Part shown: piece after piece, positions 18,527-25,461 of the stretch | Layout: each line of letters starts with the position of its first letter | Numbering within the stretch: position 1 is the stretch's first letter | Position numbers and translations under genes: made by a program | The notes under the pieces: model-generated | What the model saw: only the letters and a program-made list of their open reading frames with translations | Databases searched by the model: none | Told to the model about the DNA's origin: nothing | From: Paludibacter sp. | Lineage (GTDB): Bacteria > Bacteroidota > Bacteroidia > Bacteroidales > Paludibacteraceae | Length of the DNA: 36,343 nucleotides | NCBI GenBank assembly: GCA_028691965.1 | Contig: JAQUYE010000023.1 | Span: 1-36,343, forward strand | Direction of reading: 5' to 3'

Positions 18527-19411
18527 ATGGTACCAAGTAATGTGTTCCGTGAAGTCACACCGCTTTCATCAGAAGATTGCTTTGTGATTATCAAGCGCAC
18601 CAAATCCGAATTCACCTATCCTGTTCACGTACATCCCGAATACGAGCTTAACTTTATTGAGAATGCGAAAGGAGCTCAACGCGTGGTGGGCGATTCGATG
18701 GAAGTGATTGATGATCTGGAACTATGCCTTATCGGCAACGAACACCTGGAACATGCATGGATGAACCACAGTTGTGCCTCCTGCGAAATCCACGAGATCA
18801 CTATTCAGTTTCACAATAATAATTTTCTGGACAGTCTGTTAAGCAAACGCCAGTTCAGACCAATAGCCATCATGCTTGAGAATGCCAAGAAAGGACTTGT
18901 TTTTTCGCGTCCGGTAATCGAAAGTGTACGTAACCGGCTTTACAACCTGAGTAGTAAGGAAAACGGCTTTTTCTCGGTAATGGAACTTATCAATATTCTT
19001 TATGAACTCTCTACCGACAAGCATTCGCGGATCCTTTGCAGCAGTACCTTTGCCAATCAGGACGAATCGTCGGAAAGTCGTAGAATTCAAAAGGTAATCA
19101 ATTACCTGCACGAAAATTATCAGAACGACATTCACCTGAGCGATGTAGCAGCCCATGTAAACATGTCGGAAGTAAGTTTCAGTCGCTTTATGAAAAAACG
19201 TACCGGTAAAAACTACATCGAATACCTCAACGACTTACGACTGGGCATCGCCTCCCGGCAATTATTAGACACTTCGCGTACTGTTGCCGAGATAAGTTAC
19301 GAATGCGGATTCACAAATTTGTCGAATTTTAACAGGATATTTAAAAAACGCAAGGGAGTCACCCCTACAGAATTCCGTGACAACTACTCCAGGATGCGAA
19401 TTCTTATCTGA
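18527..19411 (+). CDS. AraC family transcriptional regulator
   Basis: A 294-aa regulator with an N-terminal cupin-like sensing half (YPVHVHPEYELNFIE at about 25-40) and a C-terminal AraC-type DNA-binding domain of two helix-turn-helix units at about 185-290. The second unit shows the family signature, from AEISYECGFTNLSNFNRIFK to GVTPTEFR. The gene is the last of the operon, 5 nt after the GH5 cellulase gene, so the regulator is probably made together with the enzymes and responds to a sugar or oligosaccharide ligand. It is a soluble one-component protein, not the membrane-bound hybrid two-component or SusR type that often controls Bacteroides loci. The hairpins after its stop probably end the transcript. 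Its binding sites cannot be named from the sequence. Confidence 0.92.
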   Translation: MVPSNVFREVTPLSSEDCFVIIKRTKSEFTYPVHVHPEYELNFIENAKGAQRVVGDSMEVIDDLELCLIGNEHLEHAWMNHSCASCEIHEITIQFHNNNFLDSLLSKRQFRPIAIMLENAKKGLVFSRPVIESVRNRLYNLSSKENGFFSVMELINILYELSTDKHSRILCSSTFANQDESSESRRIQKVINYLHENYQNDIHLSDVAAHVNMSEVSFSRFMKKRTGKNYIEYLNDLRLGIASRQLLDTSRTVAEISYECGFTNLSNFNRIFKKRKGVTPTEFRDNYSRMRILI

Positions 19412-19464
19412 TACACTATCTAACTGATTATGTGAACATAACAACCTTGTTTTTTACAATATGA

Positions 19465-19500
19465 GAACTCTCAAATCGTAAATTTACGATTTGAGAGTTC
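19465..19500. repeat. Perfect 36-nt palindrome after the AraC gene
   Basis: Two 18-nt arms are exact inverted copies with no spacer: GAACTCTCAAATCGTAAA at 19465-19482 and its reverse complement at 19483-19500. It lies 53 nt after the AraC stop and 1 nt before the terminator stem. No T-tract follows on either strand, so it is not itself a normal intrinsic terminator. In RNA it would form a 16-bp hairpin with a 4-nt loop, which could protect the 3' end of the operon mRNA. In DNA it could be an operator or a cruciform. Confidence 0.85.
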
Positions 19501-19501
19501 C

Positions 19502-19540
19502 AAAAAAGGAGCAATTGCACCGTGCAGTTGCTCCTTTTTT
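19502..19540 (+). terminator. Intrinsic terminator of the mannan-utilisation operon
   Basis: The 13-bp stem AAAAAAGGAGCAA (19502-19514) pairs exactly with TTGCTCCTTTTTT (19528-19540), with an inner TGC/GCA pairing and a small loop. The six T residues end the stem on the plus strand and six A residues begin it, so it could work in both directions. Its position, 90 nt after the AraC stop, fits the end of the long plus-strand operon. Confidence 0.85.
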
Positions 19541-19605
19541 GTTTCCTATTCTTACTTGTAATAATTACAGGCAGTCTGACAAAACAACCATTTATGATAA
19601 ACCGC

Positions 19606-19759
19606 CATATGTCATGTCACAGACCCTCATATGTCATGTACCGAACCCGCATATGTCATGTAACAGACCGTCATATGACATATACCGAACCCTCATATGA
19701 CATGTTAGGGATCATCATATGACATGTGCAGACTTGTCACATGACATATGCAAGCCTAT
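19606..19759. repeat. 22-bp tandem repeat array, seven units (iteron-like)
   Basis: Seven units begin at 19606, 19628, 19650, 19672, 19694, 19716 and 19738, exactly 22 bp apart. Each has a 12-bp core and a 10-bp linker. Cores 1-3 are CATATGTCATGT; core 4 is CATATGACATAT; cores 5-6 are CATATGACATGT; core 7 is CACATGACATAT. The switch from TGTCA to TGACA between units 3 and 4 inverts the central pentamer, and unit 7 with its next base contains the exact reverse complement of core 1. Linkers of units 1 and 3 resemble each other, as do those of 2 and 4, suggesting an older 44-bp duplication. A degenerate eighth unit may begin at 19760. The period is about two helical turns, as expected for a protein-binding array. 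Confidence 0.88.
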
Positions 19760-19861
19760 CACAAGTGGCGTGACAGCTAACATGACTATAACGAGCGGAA
19801 CGAAAACGCCTGATTGTTACGACAAAAGGGTTAAGGCAGTGGGAGCTTTCGGTTATAGGAA

Positions 19862-19892
19862 ATAAAAAAAAGCTGACCAGAGGGAGGTCAGC
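19862..19892 (-). terminator. Minus-strand intrinsic terminator
   Basis: Read on the minus strand, GCTGACC pairs with GGTCAGC around a 7-nt loop (19892-19872) and is followed by eight T residues (19871-19864). This is a standard rho-independent terminator. It lies 35 nt after the stop codon of the small minus-strand reading frame that ends at 19928, which is the main reason to take that frame seriously. A read-through transcript from the minus-strand genes beyond 23210 could not use it without crossing the S9 peptidase gene. Confidence 0.8.
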
Positions 19893-19927
19893 CAGCAGCC
19901 ATACAACTCATAAATGGAAGGTCGGAT

Positions 19928-20209
19928 TCAGGTTCTGTTGCAAACCTGCGAGGGAAAATGGATCTCGGAGAATGAATCGGAACGTTGCGAAGTACAGGAT
20001 AGCAAAATCCGGATTATAAGATGCATATACCCGGCGAGGATGGAACCGGAACAGGTATCAGTACCACATACATTCTTGATAGCAACCGGAGCAACCAAAA
20101 GAATCCCTGCAACAACACCGGGGATTACTCTAAAGCTAAGGGCTAATCTGTCGTTGAACAGCAGCGCAACAACTATCACAAAAAACACTATCAGGAGGTT
20201 TGTTATCAT
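19928..20209 (-). CDS. Candidate small membrane protein (hypothetical)
   Basis: A 93-aa reading frame that I do not recognise. It starts with a hydrophobic segment (ITNLLIVFFVIVVALLF), has a second one near residues 28-45 (VIPGVVAGILLVAPVAI) and perhaps a third around 56-70, with a cysteine-containing turn VCGTDTCSG between them. The C-terminal 25 residues are polar. Support for a real gene: a TATCTTTG promoter box only 5 nt upstream of the ATG and a clear intrinsic terminator 35 nt after the stop, giving a transcription unit of about 350 nt. The promoter position implies a leaderless or nearly leaderless mRNA, or a start further inside. A GTG at 20215 would extend it by two residues but lies in the promoter box. 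A non-coding RNA from the same unit is the main alternative. Confidence 0.5.
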   Translation of the reverse strand: MITNLLIVFFVIVVALLFNDRLALSFRVIPGVVAGILLVAPVAIKNVCGTDTCSGSILAGYMHLIIRILLSCTSQRSDSFSEIHFPSQVCNRT

Positions 20210-20214
20210 GGGCA

Positions 20215-20222
20215 CAAAGATA
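20215..20222 (-). promoter_or_regulatory. Candidate -7 promoter box for the small minus-strand gene
   Basis: TATCTTTG on the minus strand fits the Bacteroidota TAnnTTTG element. A T-rich stretch lies 17-19 nt upstream, a poor match to the TTTG -33 element. The expected transcription start falls at or next to the ATG at 20209. Confidence 0.5.
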
Positions 20223-20239
20223 AAGCAGCTTTACCGGTT

Positions 20240-20281
20240 AAAATTGCATAAATGTGGGCAAAAATTGCACAATTGTGGGCA
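20240..20281. repeat. Tandem 21-bp direct repeat in the divergent promoter region
   Basis: Two adjacent 21-bp copies at 20240-20260 and 20261-20281 share AAAATTGCA at the start and TGTGGGCA at the end and differ at only a few central positions. They lie just upstream of the minus-strand promoter box and about 85 nt upstream of the plus-strand box of the S9 peptidase gene. Two equal sites two helical turns apart suggest a dimeric or paired regulator binding site. Confidence 0.6.
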
Positions 20282-20365
20282 GTTTTCACTCATCGGAACA
20301 AAAGTATACGCTACGGGATACATTCCGGCCAGTCGACCGACATGAGAAATTTAAGCGAAAAAATG

Positions 20366-20373
20366 TATCTTTG
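20366..20373 (+). promoter_or_regulatory. Candidate -7 promoter box of the S9 peptidase gene
   Basis: TATCTTTG, an exact TAnnTTTG match, lies 23 nt before the ATG at 20397. No clear TTTG is found at the usual 19-21 nt spacing upstream. The leader would be about 15-20 nt and contains no Shine-Dalgarno sequence. Confidence 0.6.
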
Positions 20374-20396
20374 TGTCAATATTCAACTAAAAGACT

Positions 20397-23213
20397 ATGA
20401 CACAACGCTACTTTACCACCCTTGTATGTACACTTTCGATTCTTCTTGCAGGCGCCACTACTAAACGTTCGCTTCAGATTTCCGACTTTGCCGGCTGGCA
20501 ACGCATCGAACAAAGTCTGATCAGCAACGATGGTACGAAAGTGGTATTCGAGACAAAAGCACAAAAGGGTGATGGATACCTGATCGTCTATAATGCCCTG
20601 ACCGGCATCAGCGATACACTACCCCATGCACACAGCGCAGTGCTATCATCCAACTCCGCCTTTGCAGTGGTAAAACTTCGCCTCCCTGAGGATAGTCTGC
20701 GCTCGCTTAAGCTTGCCAAAACCAAAAAGGAAGACATGCCAAAAGAGGCAATCGGAATCTATACCTTTGCCAACCGCCACTTTCAGCGCATCGACAGTGT
20801 CAGGTCCTTTCAGCTTCCCGAAGAAAACAGCAACTGGCTAAGCTACCTGCGTGAAGGTCCGAAGCAGAATAAAAAACCCACCTATACACTGGTGATAACA
20901 GATCCGGTGAGCGGACAAGAGTTTAGCTTTGAAAAGGCCGATACAGTTGCCATTGCCCGTAAAGGGAGCCCGGTAGCCTTACTTACAGCAAGCGATACGC
21001 TGAAACAACGTTCGTTACTGGTAATCGACCCCGCAAAAGGGACAGCCGATACCCTCTTTACCGATTCACTTCATATTCGTAAACTTACTTTCGATATGAC
21101 CGGATCAAAACTGGTTTGGTTGGCCAGCCGTGATACGACGAAGGTAAAAAACTACAGTCTGTTTGCCGGCACTCTATCCGGCAACTCAACCAAAACCAAC
21201 CGCTCAAAAAGAGCTACAACTAATCAGTCGAGCAGGTTTCGCTTACTGGCCGACAGTTTAACAGCCGCTTTTCCTGCCGGATGGGGACCTTCCGAAAACG
21301 GAGCACTGTATTTTTCGGACGACGACAGCAAGCTCTTTTTCGGAACAGCACCCTTACAGTATCCTGAACCGAAGGATAGTCTGACCGACGATGAGCAACC
21401 CCGGCTGGACCTCTGGAGTCATACCGACGATATAATAATGCCCCGTCAGTTGAAACAACTGGCACAAAAGAAGAAGCAAACCTACCTGGCGGTGTATCGT
21501 TTTACCGATGATAAGGTGATACAATTAGCCGATACCCTTGTGGAAACCATTCGTTTGCAACACCTGAATAACGGCGAACTGGCATTGGGGATCAACAGAA
21601 AACCCTACGAACGCACCATTACCTGGAGTTCGCGTGCGCTCAGCGATTACTATCACATTGACCTGACAACCGGCAAGCGGTCGACACTACTCATTGGCGG
21701 TCAGCACCTGCAGCTCTCACCTGATGGAAAGTATGCCATCTGGTTCGACAACGACCAACAGCAATATTATACCCGCGAACTGTCAACTGGAAAACAATAT
21801 CCGGTTAGTTCAATGCTAAGGGCATCGCTAACCGACGAACTTCACGATACCCCCGATGATCCGCGACCCTATGGTGTTGCCGGATGGACCGAAAACGACA
21901 GGCATATCGTCCTGTACGATCGCTATGATCTGTGGCTGACCGACCCAAAGGGTGATACAGAGCCGGTTAGACTCACCAACGGTCGCGAAAACAAGATACG
22001 CTTTCGCTATGTAGCCACCGATAAAAAAACAAGTTCGATAGCTCTCAACTCAAAGATCCTGCTTTCGATGGTCAATGAAGATACATTCGATGAGGGCTAT
22101 GCTTCCATAATGATTACTGTCCCGGCAGGAAAGTCAACCAGAACAACCGCTAAACAACCGCTTTTACAACCCGACACACTAATAAGCGGAGCATTTGCAG
22201 TGGGTAACATTACCAAAGCAGCAAATAGCGATGCCCTGATCTGGTCGCGGCAAACAGTCGACCGCTTTCCGGAGATTGAACTTAGCAACCTTGAGTTCAG
22301 TGAGAGCAAGGTACTTTCGGCAACCAACCTCCGGCAAGCTGAGGTGATATGGCCTACTGTGGAACTGGTAAGCTGGACCTCGTTCACGGGTGATAGTCTG
22401 AGAGGGTTACTTTACAAACCCGACAATTTTGATCCTAAGCAGAAGTATCCTATGATGGTGTACTTCTACGAGAAGAGTTCGGATAGCTTTCACCGCTACC
22501 ATTATCCGCAACCCAGTCGCTCCATCATCAGCATCCCCTTCTATGCAAGCAACGAATACCTGGTATTCGTGCCTGATATTAACTATACAACCGGATTCCC
22601 CGGGCAAAATGCCTACGATGCCATTGTAAGCGGCGTACAAAGCCTGTTGAACACACGAAGCTATATCAATGCGAAAGCAATGGGATTACAAGGTCAGAGC
22701 TGGGGTGGTTACCAGATTGCACATCTGATTACTCAAACTGATCTGTTTGCAGCCGCTATGGCCGGTGCACCGGTAAGTAACATGACTTCCGCCTACGGAG
22801 GAATCCGCTGGGGAACGGGAATGAGCAGGATGTTCCAGTACGAAAACACGCAAAGCCGGATTGGTGGTACCTTGTGGGAGCGTCCTCTTCACTACATCGA
22901 AAACTCACCGCTTTTCCACGCTCCCAGGGTAAATACCCCCTTGCTAATGATGCACAACGACAACGATGGAGCAGTGCCATGGTACCAGGGCATTGAGTAC
23001 TTTATGGCACTATACCGACTTGGCAAACCGGTATGGATGCTCAATTACAATGGGATGGATCATAATATTGAAGCGAAATACTGGGCCAACCGCATCGACC
23101 TGAGTACCCGGATGTTCGGTTTCTTCAACCATTACCTGAAGGGAGAAAAAAAGCCTGAATGGATGATGAAAGGAATACCGGCAATCGAAAAGGGAGAAGA
23201 GCTTAACTATTAA
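20397..23213 (+). CDS. S9 family (prolyl oligopeptidase-like) serine peptidase, secreted
   Basis: A 938-aa exported peptidase. A signal peptide (about 1-21) is followed by a long beta-propeller-like region of roughly 600 residues and a C-terminal alpha/beta-hydrolase domain. The catalytic triad can be placed: Ser768 in GLQGQSWGGYQ, Asp857 in HNDNDGAVPW and His889 in NGMDHNIEA. Family members cleave short peptides, often after proline or with dipeptidyl activity, in the periplasm. The large size resembles the dipeptidyl-peptidase/acylaminoacyl branch rather than classical cytosolic prolyl oligopeptidase. It has its own promoter and is not linked in function to the flanking sugar genes. Its TAA overlaps the stop of the convergent minus-strand gene (shared 23210-23213), so no separate terminator fits between them. 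The cleavage preference cannot be predicted here. Confidence 0.9.
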   Translation: MTQRYFTTLVCTLSILLAGATTKRSLQISDFAGWQRIEQSLISNDGTKVVFETKAQKGDGYLIVYNALTGISDTLPHAHSAVLSSNSAFAVVKLRLPEDSLRSLKLAKTKKEDMPKEAIGIYTFANRHFQRIDSVRSFQLPEENSNWLSYLREGPKQNKKPTYTLVITDPVSGQEFSFEKADTVAIARKGSPVALLTASDTLKQRSLLVIDPAKGTADTLFTDSLHIRKLTFDMTGSKLVWLASRDTTKVKNYSLFAGTLSGNSTKTNRSKRATTNQSSRFRLLADSLTAAFPAGWGPSENGALYFSDDDSKLFFGTAPLQYPEPKDSLTDDEQPRLDLWSHTDDIIMPRQLKQLAQKKKQTYLAVYRFTDDKVIQLADTLVETIRLQHLNNGELALGINRKPYERTITWSSRALSDYYHIDLTTGKRSTLLIGGQHLQLSPDGKYAIWFDNDQQQYYTRELSTGKQYPVSSMLRASLTDELHDTPDDPRPYGVAGWTENDRHIVLYDRYDLWLTDPKGDTEPVRLTNGRENKIRFRYVATDKKTSSIALNSKILLSMVNEDTFDEGYASIMITVPAGKSTRTTAKQPLLQPDTLISGAFAVGNITKAANSDALIWSRQTVDRFPEIELSNLEFSESKVLSATNLRQAEVIWPTVELVSWTSFTGDSLRGLLYKPDNFDPKQKYPMMVYFYEKSSDSFHRYHYPQPSRSIISIPFYASNEYLVFVPDINYTTGFPGQNAYDAIVSGVQSLLNTRSYINAKAMGLQGQSWGGYQIAHLITQTDLFAAAMAGAPVSNMTSAYGGIRWGTGMSRMFQYENTQSRIGGTLWERPLHYIENSPLFHAPRVNTPLLMMHNDNDGAVPWYQGIEYFMALYRLGKPVWMLNYNGMDHNIEAKYWANRIDLSTRMFGFFNHYLKGEKKPEWMMKGIPAIEKGEELNY

Positions 23214-24616
23214 GCATCCCGTTTAGTACCATACCCGAACAGACCTTCGTCCTGAATCATCTTCAGGACAGGTTCGGGTAGCATGGTACGCAGTTCAGTA
23301 TCGGCACCCTGTTCTATTAAACTCGAAATATCTTCGGTTCGTATCTTCAGGTTTTCATGGGAAGTACTGCGGAGAATAATCAGTTTATGGATGGAACGAA
23401 GGTATTCCCAAATGAGGCGCTCGGGCATATCAAAAAGTTCCTCAGAAGGATACACCACTTCCCCTACCGTATCGAGGGCGGGATACAGGTACATCTTAAC
23501 GTTTTCCTGAAACAGGGCTCCCATTGCTTCCAACAATCCGCCACGCAGGTTGTCGTACTGCGACGCATCCATAATGCGAATGAAAGTAGGCAATCCCACT
23601 ACCATCCTTAACTTAATCAGTTTGAACTGACGGAAATATTTAACCAGTTCGTAATACCGCTGGAAACGGGAAACCATTACATACTGTCCCATCAGGTTCA
23701 GCAAATCAACCCGGTGAAGAAAATCCTTTTCGTTGAGTTGTTCATCCTGCATCAGGTAATTCAGTGAAATCTCGCAGAAAGCAAGGGTGTTATCGGGACG
23801 GTAATGCTCATCGCGTTTAAAGATCTCCATACTATCCTCGATAAATTCCATTCCCAGTTTGTTGATGGGGCGGAAATAGCCACGAATGAGCAGTACATTC
23901 TTTTTGTATAGCAGATCACCCGGCTGTTGAATTTTACCGGAGGGATCGAACATGATAGCAGGAGTCATATTCTGGCTTACCAGCATTAGATTCAGCAATC
24001 GGTTGTCGACCCAGGTCATATCCGGACCTTCCGTGTAAATATAGTCCACTTCTACCCGATCGGTATCCAGGTTATCCAGTAAACCCATCAGTATGTTCCG
24101 CGGATCTTCAAGCTGGAACAAGCCTCCGTAGATCAGGTTTACACCCAGGGTACCCAGTGTATATTGTTGCAGCAGAGTATCATTTTCGTGCAGCTTAACA
24201 TGTACGAAAATAAGGTTGGGCTGATAGCGGTTGGTACCTTCCACGGCAATTCCCAGCCAACCATTACCCTGATTAGTCTTTGAATAATTAAGGGTCTCAA
24301 CAGTATTGGCAAACGCAAAGAAACGTTGGGGATTCTTACCATCGAGAATGGTAATCAGCTCATTGTACTCCGACATTACCATTCTCCGGAGACGCTCTTC
24401 GGCCACATAACGCGAAGGCTTCCCTTCGTTGTAGAAATGATCACTAAAAAGCTTATCGTAAGCCGAGATGGATTTTGCTACCGTATTGGAGGCACCCCCT
24501 GCCTGAAACAAATGGCGGGCAGTTTCCTGTCCACCACCAATTTCGGCTATCGTACCGTAGTAATGCGATTCAATATTGATTAAAACCGATTTTTCCTTCG
24601 TGCTTAACGCTTTCAT
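23210..24616 (-). CDS. Conserved protein of unknown function (Bacteroidota type)
   Basis: A 468-aa soluble protein with no signal peptide or membrane segment. The start at 24616 gives MKALSTKEKSV and a 25-nt gap from the sugar transferase gene; an upstream in-frame start would overlap that gene. A strongly patterned N-terminus (YYGTIAEIGGGQETARHLF, then AGGASNTVAKSISAYDK) looks like a conserved signature. I recall relatives across Bacteroidota carrying misleading names such as TonB-dependent receptor or nicotinate-nucleotide adenylyltransferase, but there is no beta-barrel character and no HxGH nucleotidyltransferase motif. The middle is rich in predicted alpha/beta segments, and the C-terminus describes no known domain to me. 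It is last in a minus-strand group after the sugar transferase, but a link to polysaccharide synthesis is not shown. Confidence 0.8.
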   Translation of the reverse strand: MKALSTKEKSVLINIESHYYGTIAEIGGGQETARHLFQAGGASNTVAKSISAYDKLFSDHFYNEGKPSRYVAEERLRRMVMSEYNELITILDGKNPQRFFAFANTVETLNYSKTNQGNGWLGIAVEGTNRYQPNLIFVHVKLHENDTLLQQYTLGTLGVNLIYGGLFQLEDPRNILMGLLDNLDTDRVEVDYIYTEGPDMTWVDNRLLNLMLVSQNMTPAIMFDPSGKIQQPGDLLYKKNVLLIRGYFRPINKLGMEFIEDSMEIFKRDEHYRPDNTLAFCEISLNYLMQDEQLNEKDFLHRVDLLNLMGQYVMVSRFQRYYELVKYFRQFKLIKLRMVVGLPTFIRIMDASQYDNLRGGLLEAMGALFQENVKMYLYPALDTVGEVVYPSEELFDMPERLIWEYLRSIHKLIILRSTSHENLKIRTEDISSLIEQGADTELRTMLPEPVLKMIQDEGLFGYGTKRDA

Positions 24617-24641
24617 AGACCCTGAACTTAAGTAAAACTTT

Positions 24642-25397
24642 TCAATGACCGCCACCCTTAAGCATAACAACCACTCCACGCCAAATCACATAGAGGTCGG
24701 TCGTCAACAACCGGAACGGCGAATAATGCAGGTACCGATAAACATATTCATACTCAAACTCCGGCTTCCCGAAGTCGGGCGTACCCTTACGAACATGCCC
24801 GTAGCCCAGTAATCCACCACGAATAAGCATACGTGTTACATTACCCTGCGCCAGGTCGCGCTCATAATGGTGTATAGCCAGGGGGCGGGGACCGACCAGC
24901 GACATATCGCCTTTGAGTACCATATAAAACTGAGGAATCTCGTCGAGGTAGAATTTCTTTACAAAAGCACCCAGGTGAGTACGTGCTTCAGGCATCCATT
25001 CCTTCTGATAGGCGTGCCAGTCGCCAATAGCCTGAAGTTCCTTATCAATGTATTTTTCCTTGATTAACCGGATTTTCCACTTTTTAAACACCTTTCCACC
25101 ACTTACCGCATTATAGTAAAAAAAGAGAGGACCGCGGTTTTCGGGAATAAGGAGACCTTCAACAAAATTAATCAGCAACAGGATCAGGATCACCGGCAGA
25201 CAGAAAGTCAGAATAACAAACGCCACCAGCTTATCAAATACCAATTTGGGCAGTGGCACCTTCAGTGGTTTTTTAAGTTCGAAAATCTCTTTGTACTTTT
25301 TACGGATTTCATCCGTAGGCGCGGTGTAGGGAAAAGCTTCAACAGGTTCAGTCATAGGTTCGGCAGCAGAGCCGGGTGCAGGTTTACTCGTATTCAT
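24642..25397 (-). CDS. Bacterial sugar transferase (polyprenyl-phosphate phosphoglycosyl transferase, WcaJ/PglC type)
   Basis: A 251-aa membrane-associated enzyme of the small phosphoglycosyl transferase family. Such enzymes move a sugar-1-phosphate from a nucleotide sugar to undecaprenyl phosphate and so start a surface polysaccharide repeat unit. After a proline-rich cytosolic N-terminus, one hydrophobic segment (about 60-82, AFVILTFCLPVILILLLINF) anchors it, as in the reentrant-helix monotopic type. The C-terminal core motif FYLDEIPQFYMVLKGDMSLVGPRPL, split here only for reading, is diagnostic; the Asp-Glu pair in LDEIPQ is the expected catalytic dyad. The gene has its own candidate promoter and lies near genes for GDP-fucose and UDP-GalNAcA, either of which, or another sugar, might be its donor pathway. 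The substrate is not predictable. Confidence 0.88.
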   Translation of the reverse strand: MNTSKPAPGSAAEPMTEPVEAFPYTAPTDEIRKKYKEIFELKKPLKVPLPKLVFDKLVAFVILTFCLPVILILLLINFVEGLLIPENRGPLFFYYNAVSGGKVFKKWKIRLIKEKYIDKELQAIGDWHAYQKEWMPEARTHLGAFVKKFYLDEIPQFYMVLKGDMSLVGPRPLAIHHYERDLAQGNVTRMLIRGGLLGYGHVRKGTPDFGKPEFEYEYVYRYLHYSPFRLLTTDLYVIWRGVVVMLKGGGH

Positions 25398-25447
25398 AAC
25401 AGGGATATAAAATTTTTCGTTTAAGGAGTTTTACATACAATTAGAAG

Positions 25448-25455
25448 CAAAGATA
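25448..25455 (-). promoter_or_regulatory. Candidate -7 promoter box of the sugar transferase gene
   Basis: TATCTTTG on the minus strand, 50 nt before the ATG at 25397, in the 64-nt gap after the deaminase gene. It suggests that the sugar transferase and the following unknown gene can be transcribed on their own. The -33 region is weak. Confidence 0.5.
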
Positions 25456-25461
25456 CTATAA

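Noticed and set aside
19491-19722. Two short plus-strand reading frames running through the terminator and the 22-bp repeats
   Set aside because: Their translations are set by the repeat unit (the two frames give the same kind of His-Met-Ser repeats), they lie downstream of a strong terminator, and no promoter is visible.
19606-19759. CRISPR array
   Set aside because: Core of 12 bp and linkers of 10 bp are far too short, the linkers are related to each other rather than unique, and no cas gene is nearby.
19862-20222. tmRNA or RNase P RNA in the roughly 350-nt minus-strand unit
   Set aside because: The size fits, but the conserved RNase P GAGGAAAGTC region and the tmRNA tRNA-like ends are absent.
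19914-20345. 143-aa plus-strand reading frame antisense to the candidate small membrane protein
   Set aside because: No promoter precedes it, it covers the 21-bp repeats and the minus promoter, and its composition shows no domain; the minus-strand frame has both promoter and terminator.
23201-23215. GCTTAA-CTA-TTAAGC hairpin at the convergent stops as a bidirectional terminator
   Set aside because: The stem has only six mostly A/T pairs and no T-tract follows on either strand.
24617-24679. Upstream start for the 468-aa unknown protein
   Set aside because: It would overlap the sugar transferase gene, and the added residues look unrelated to the conserved N-terminus.
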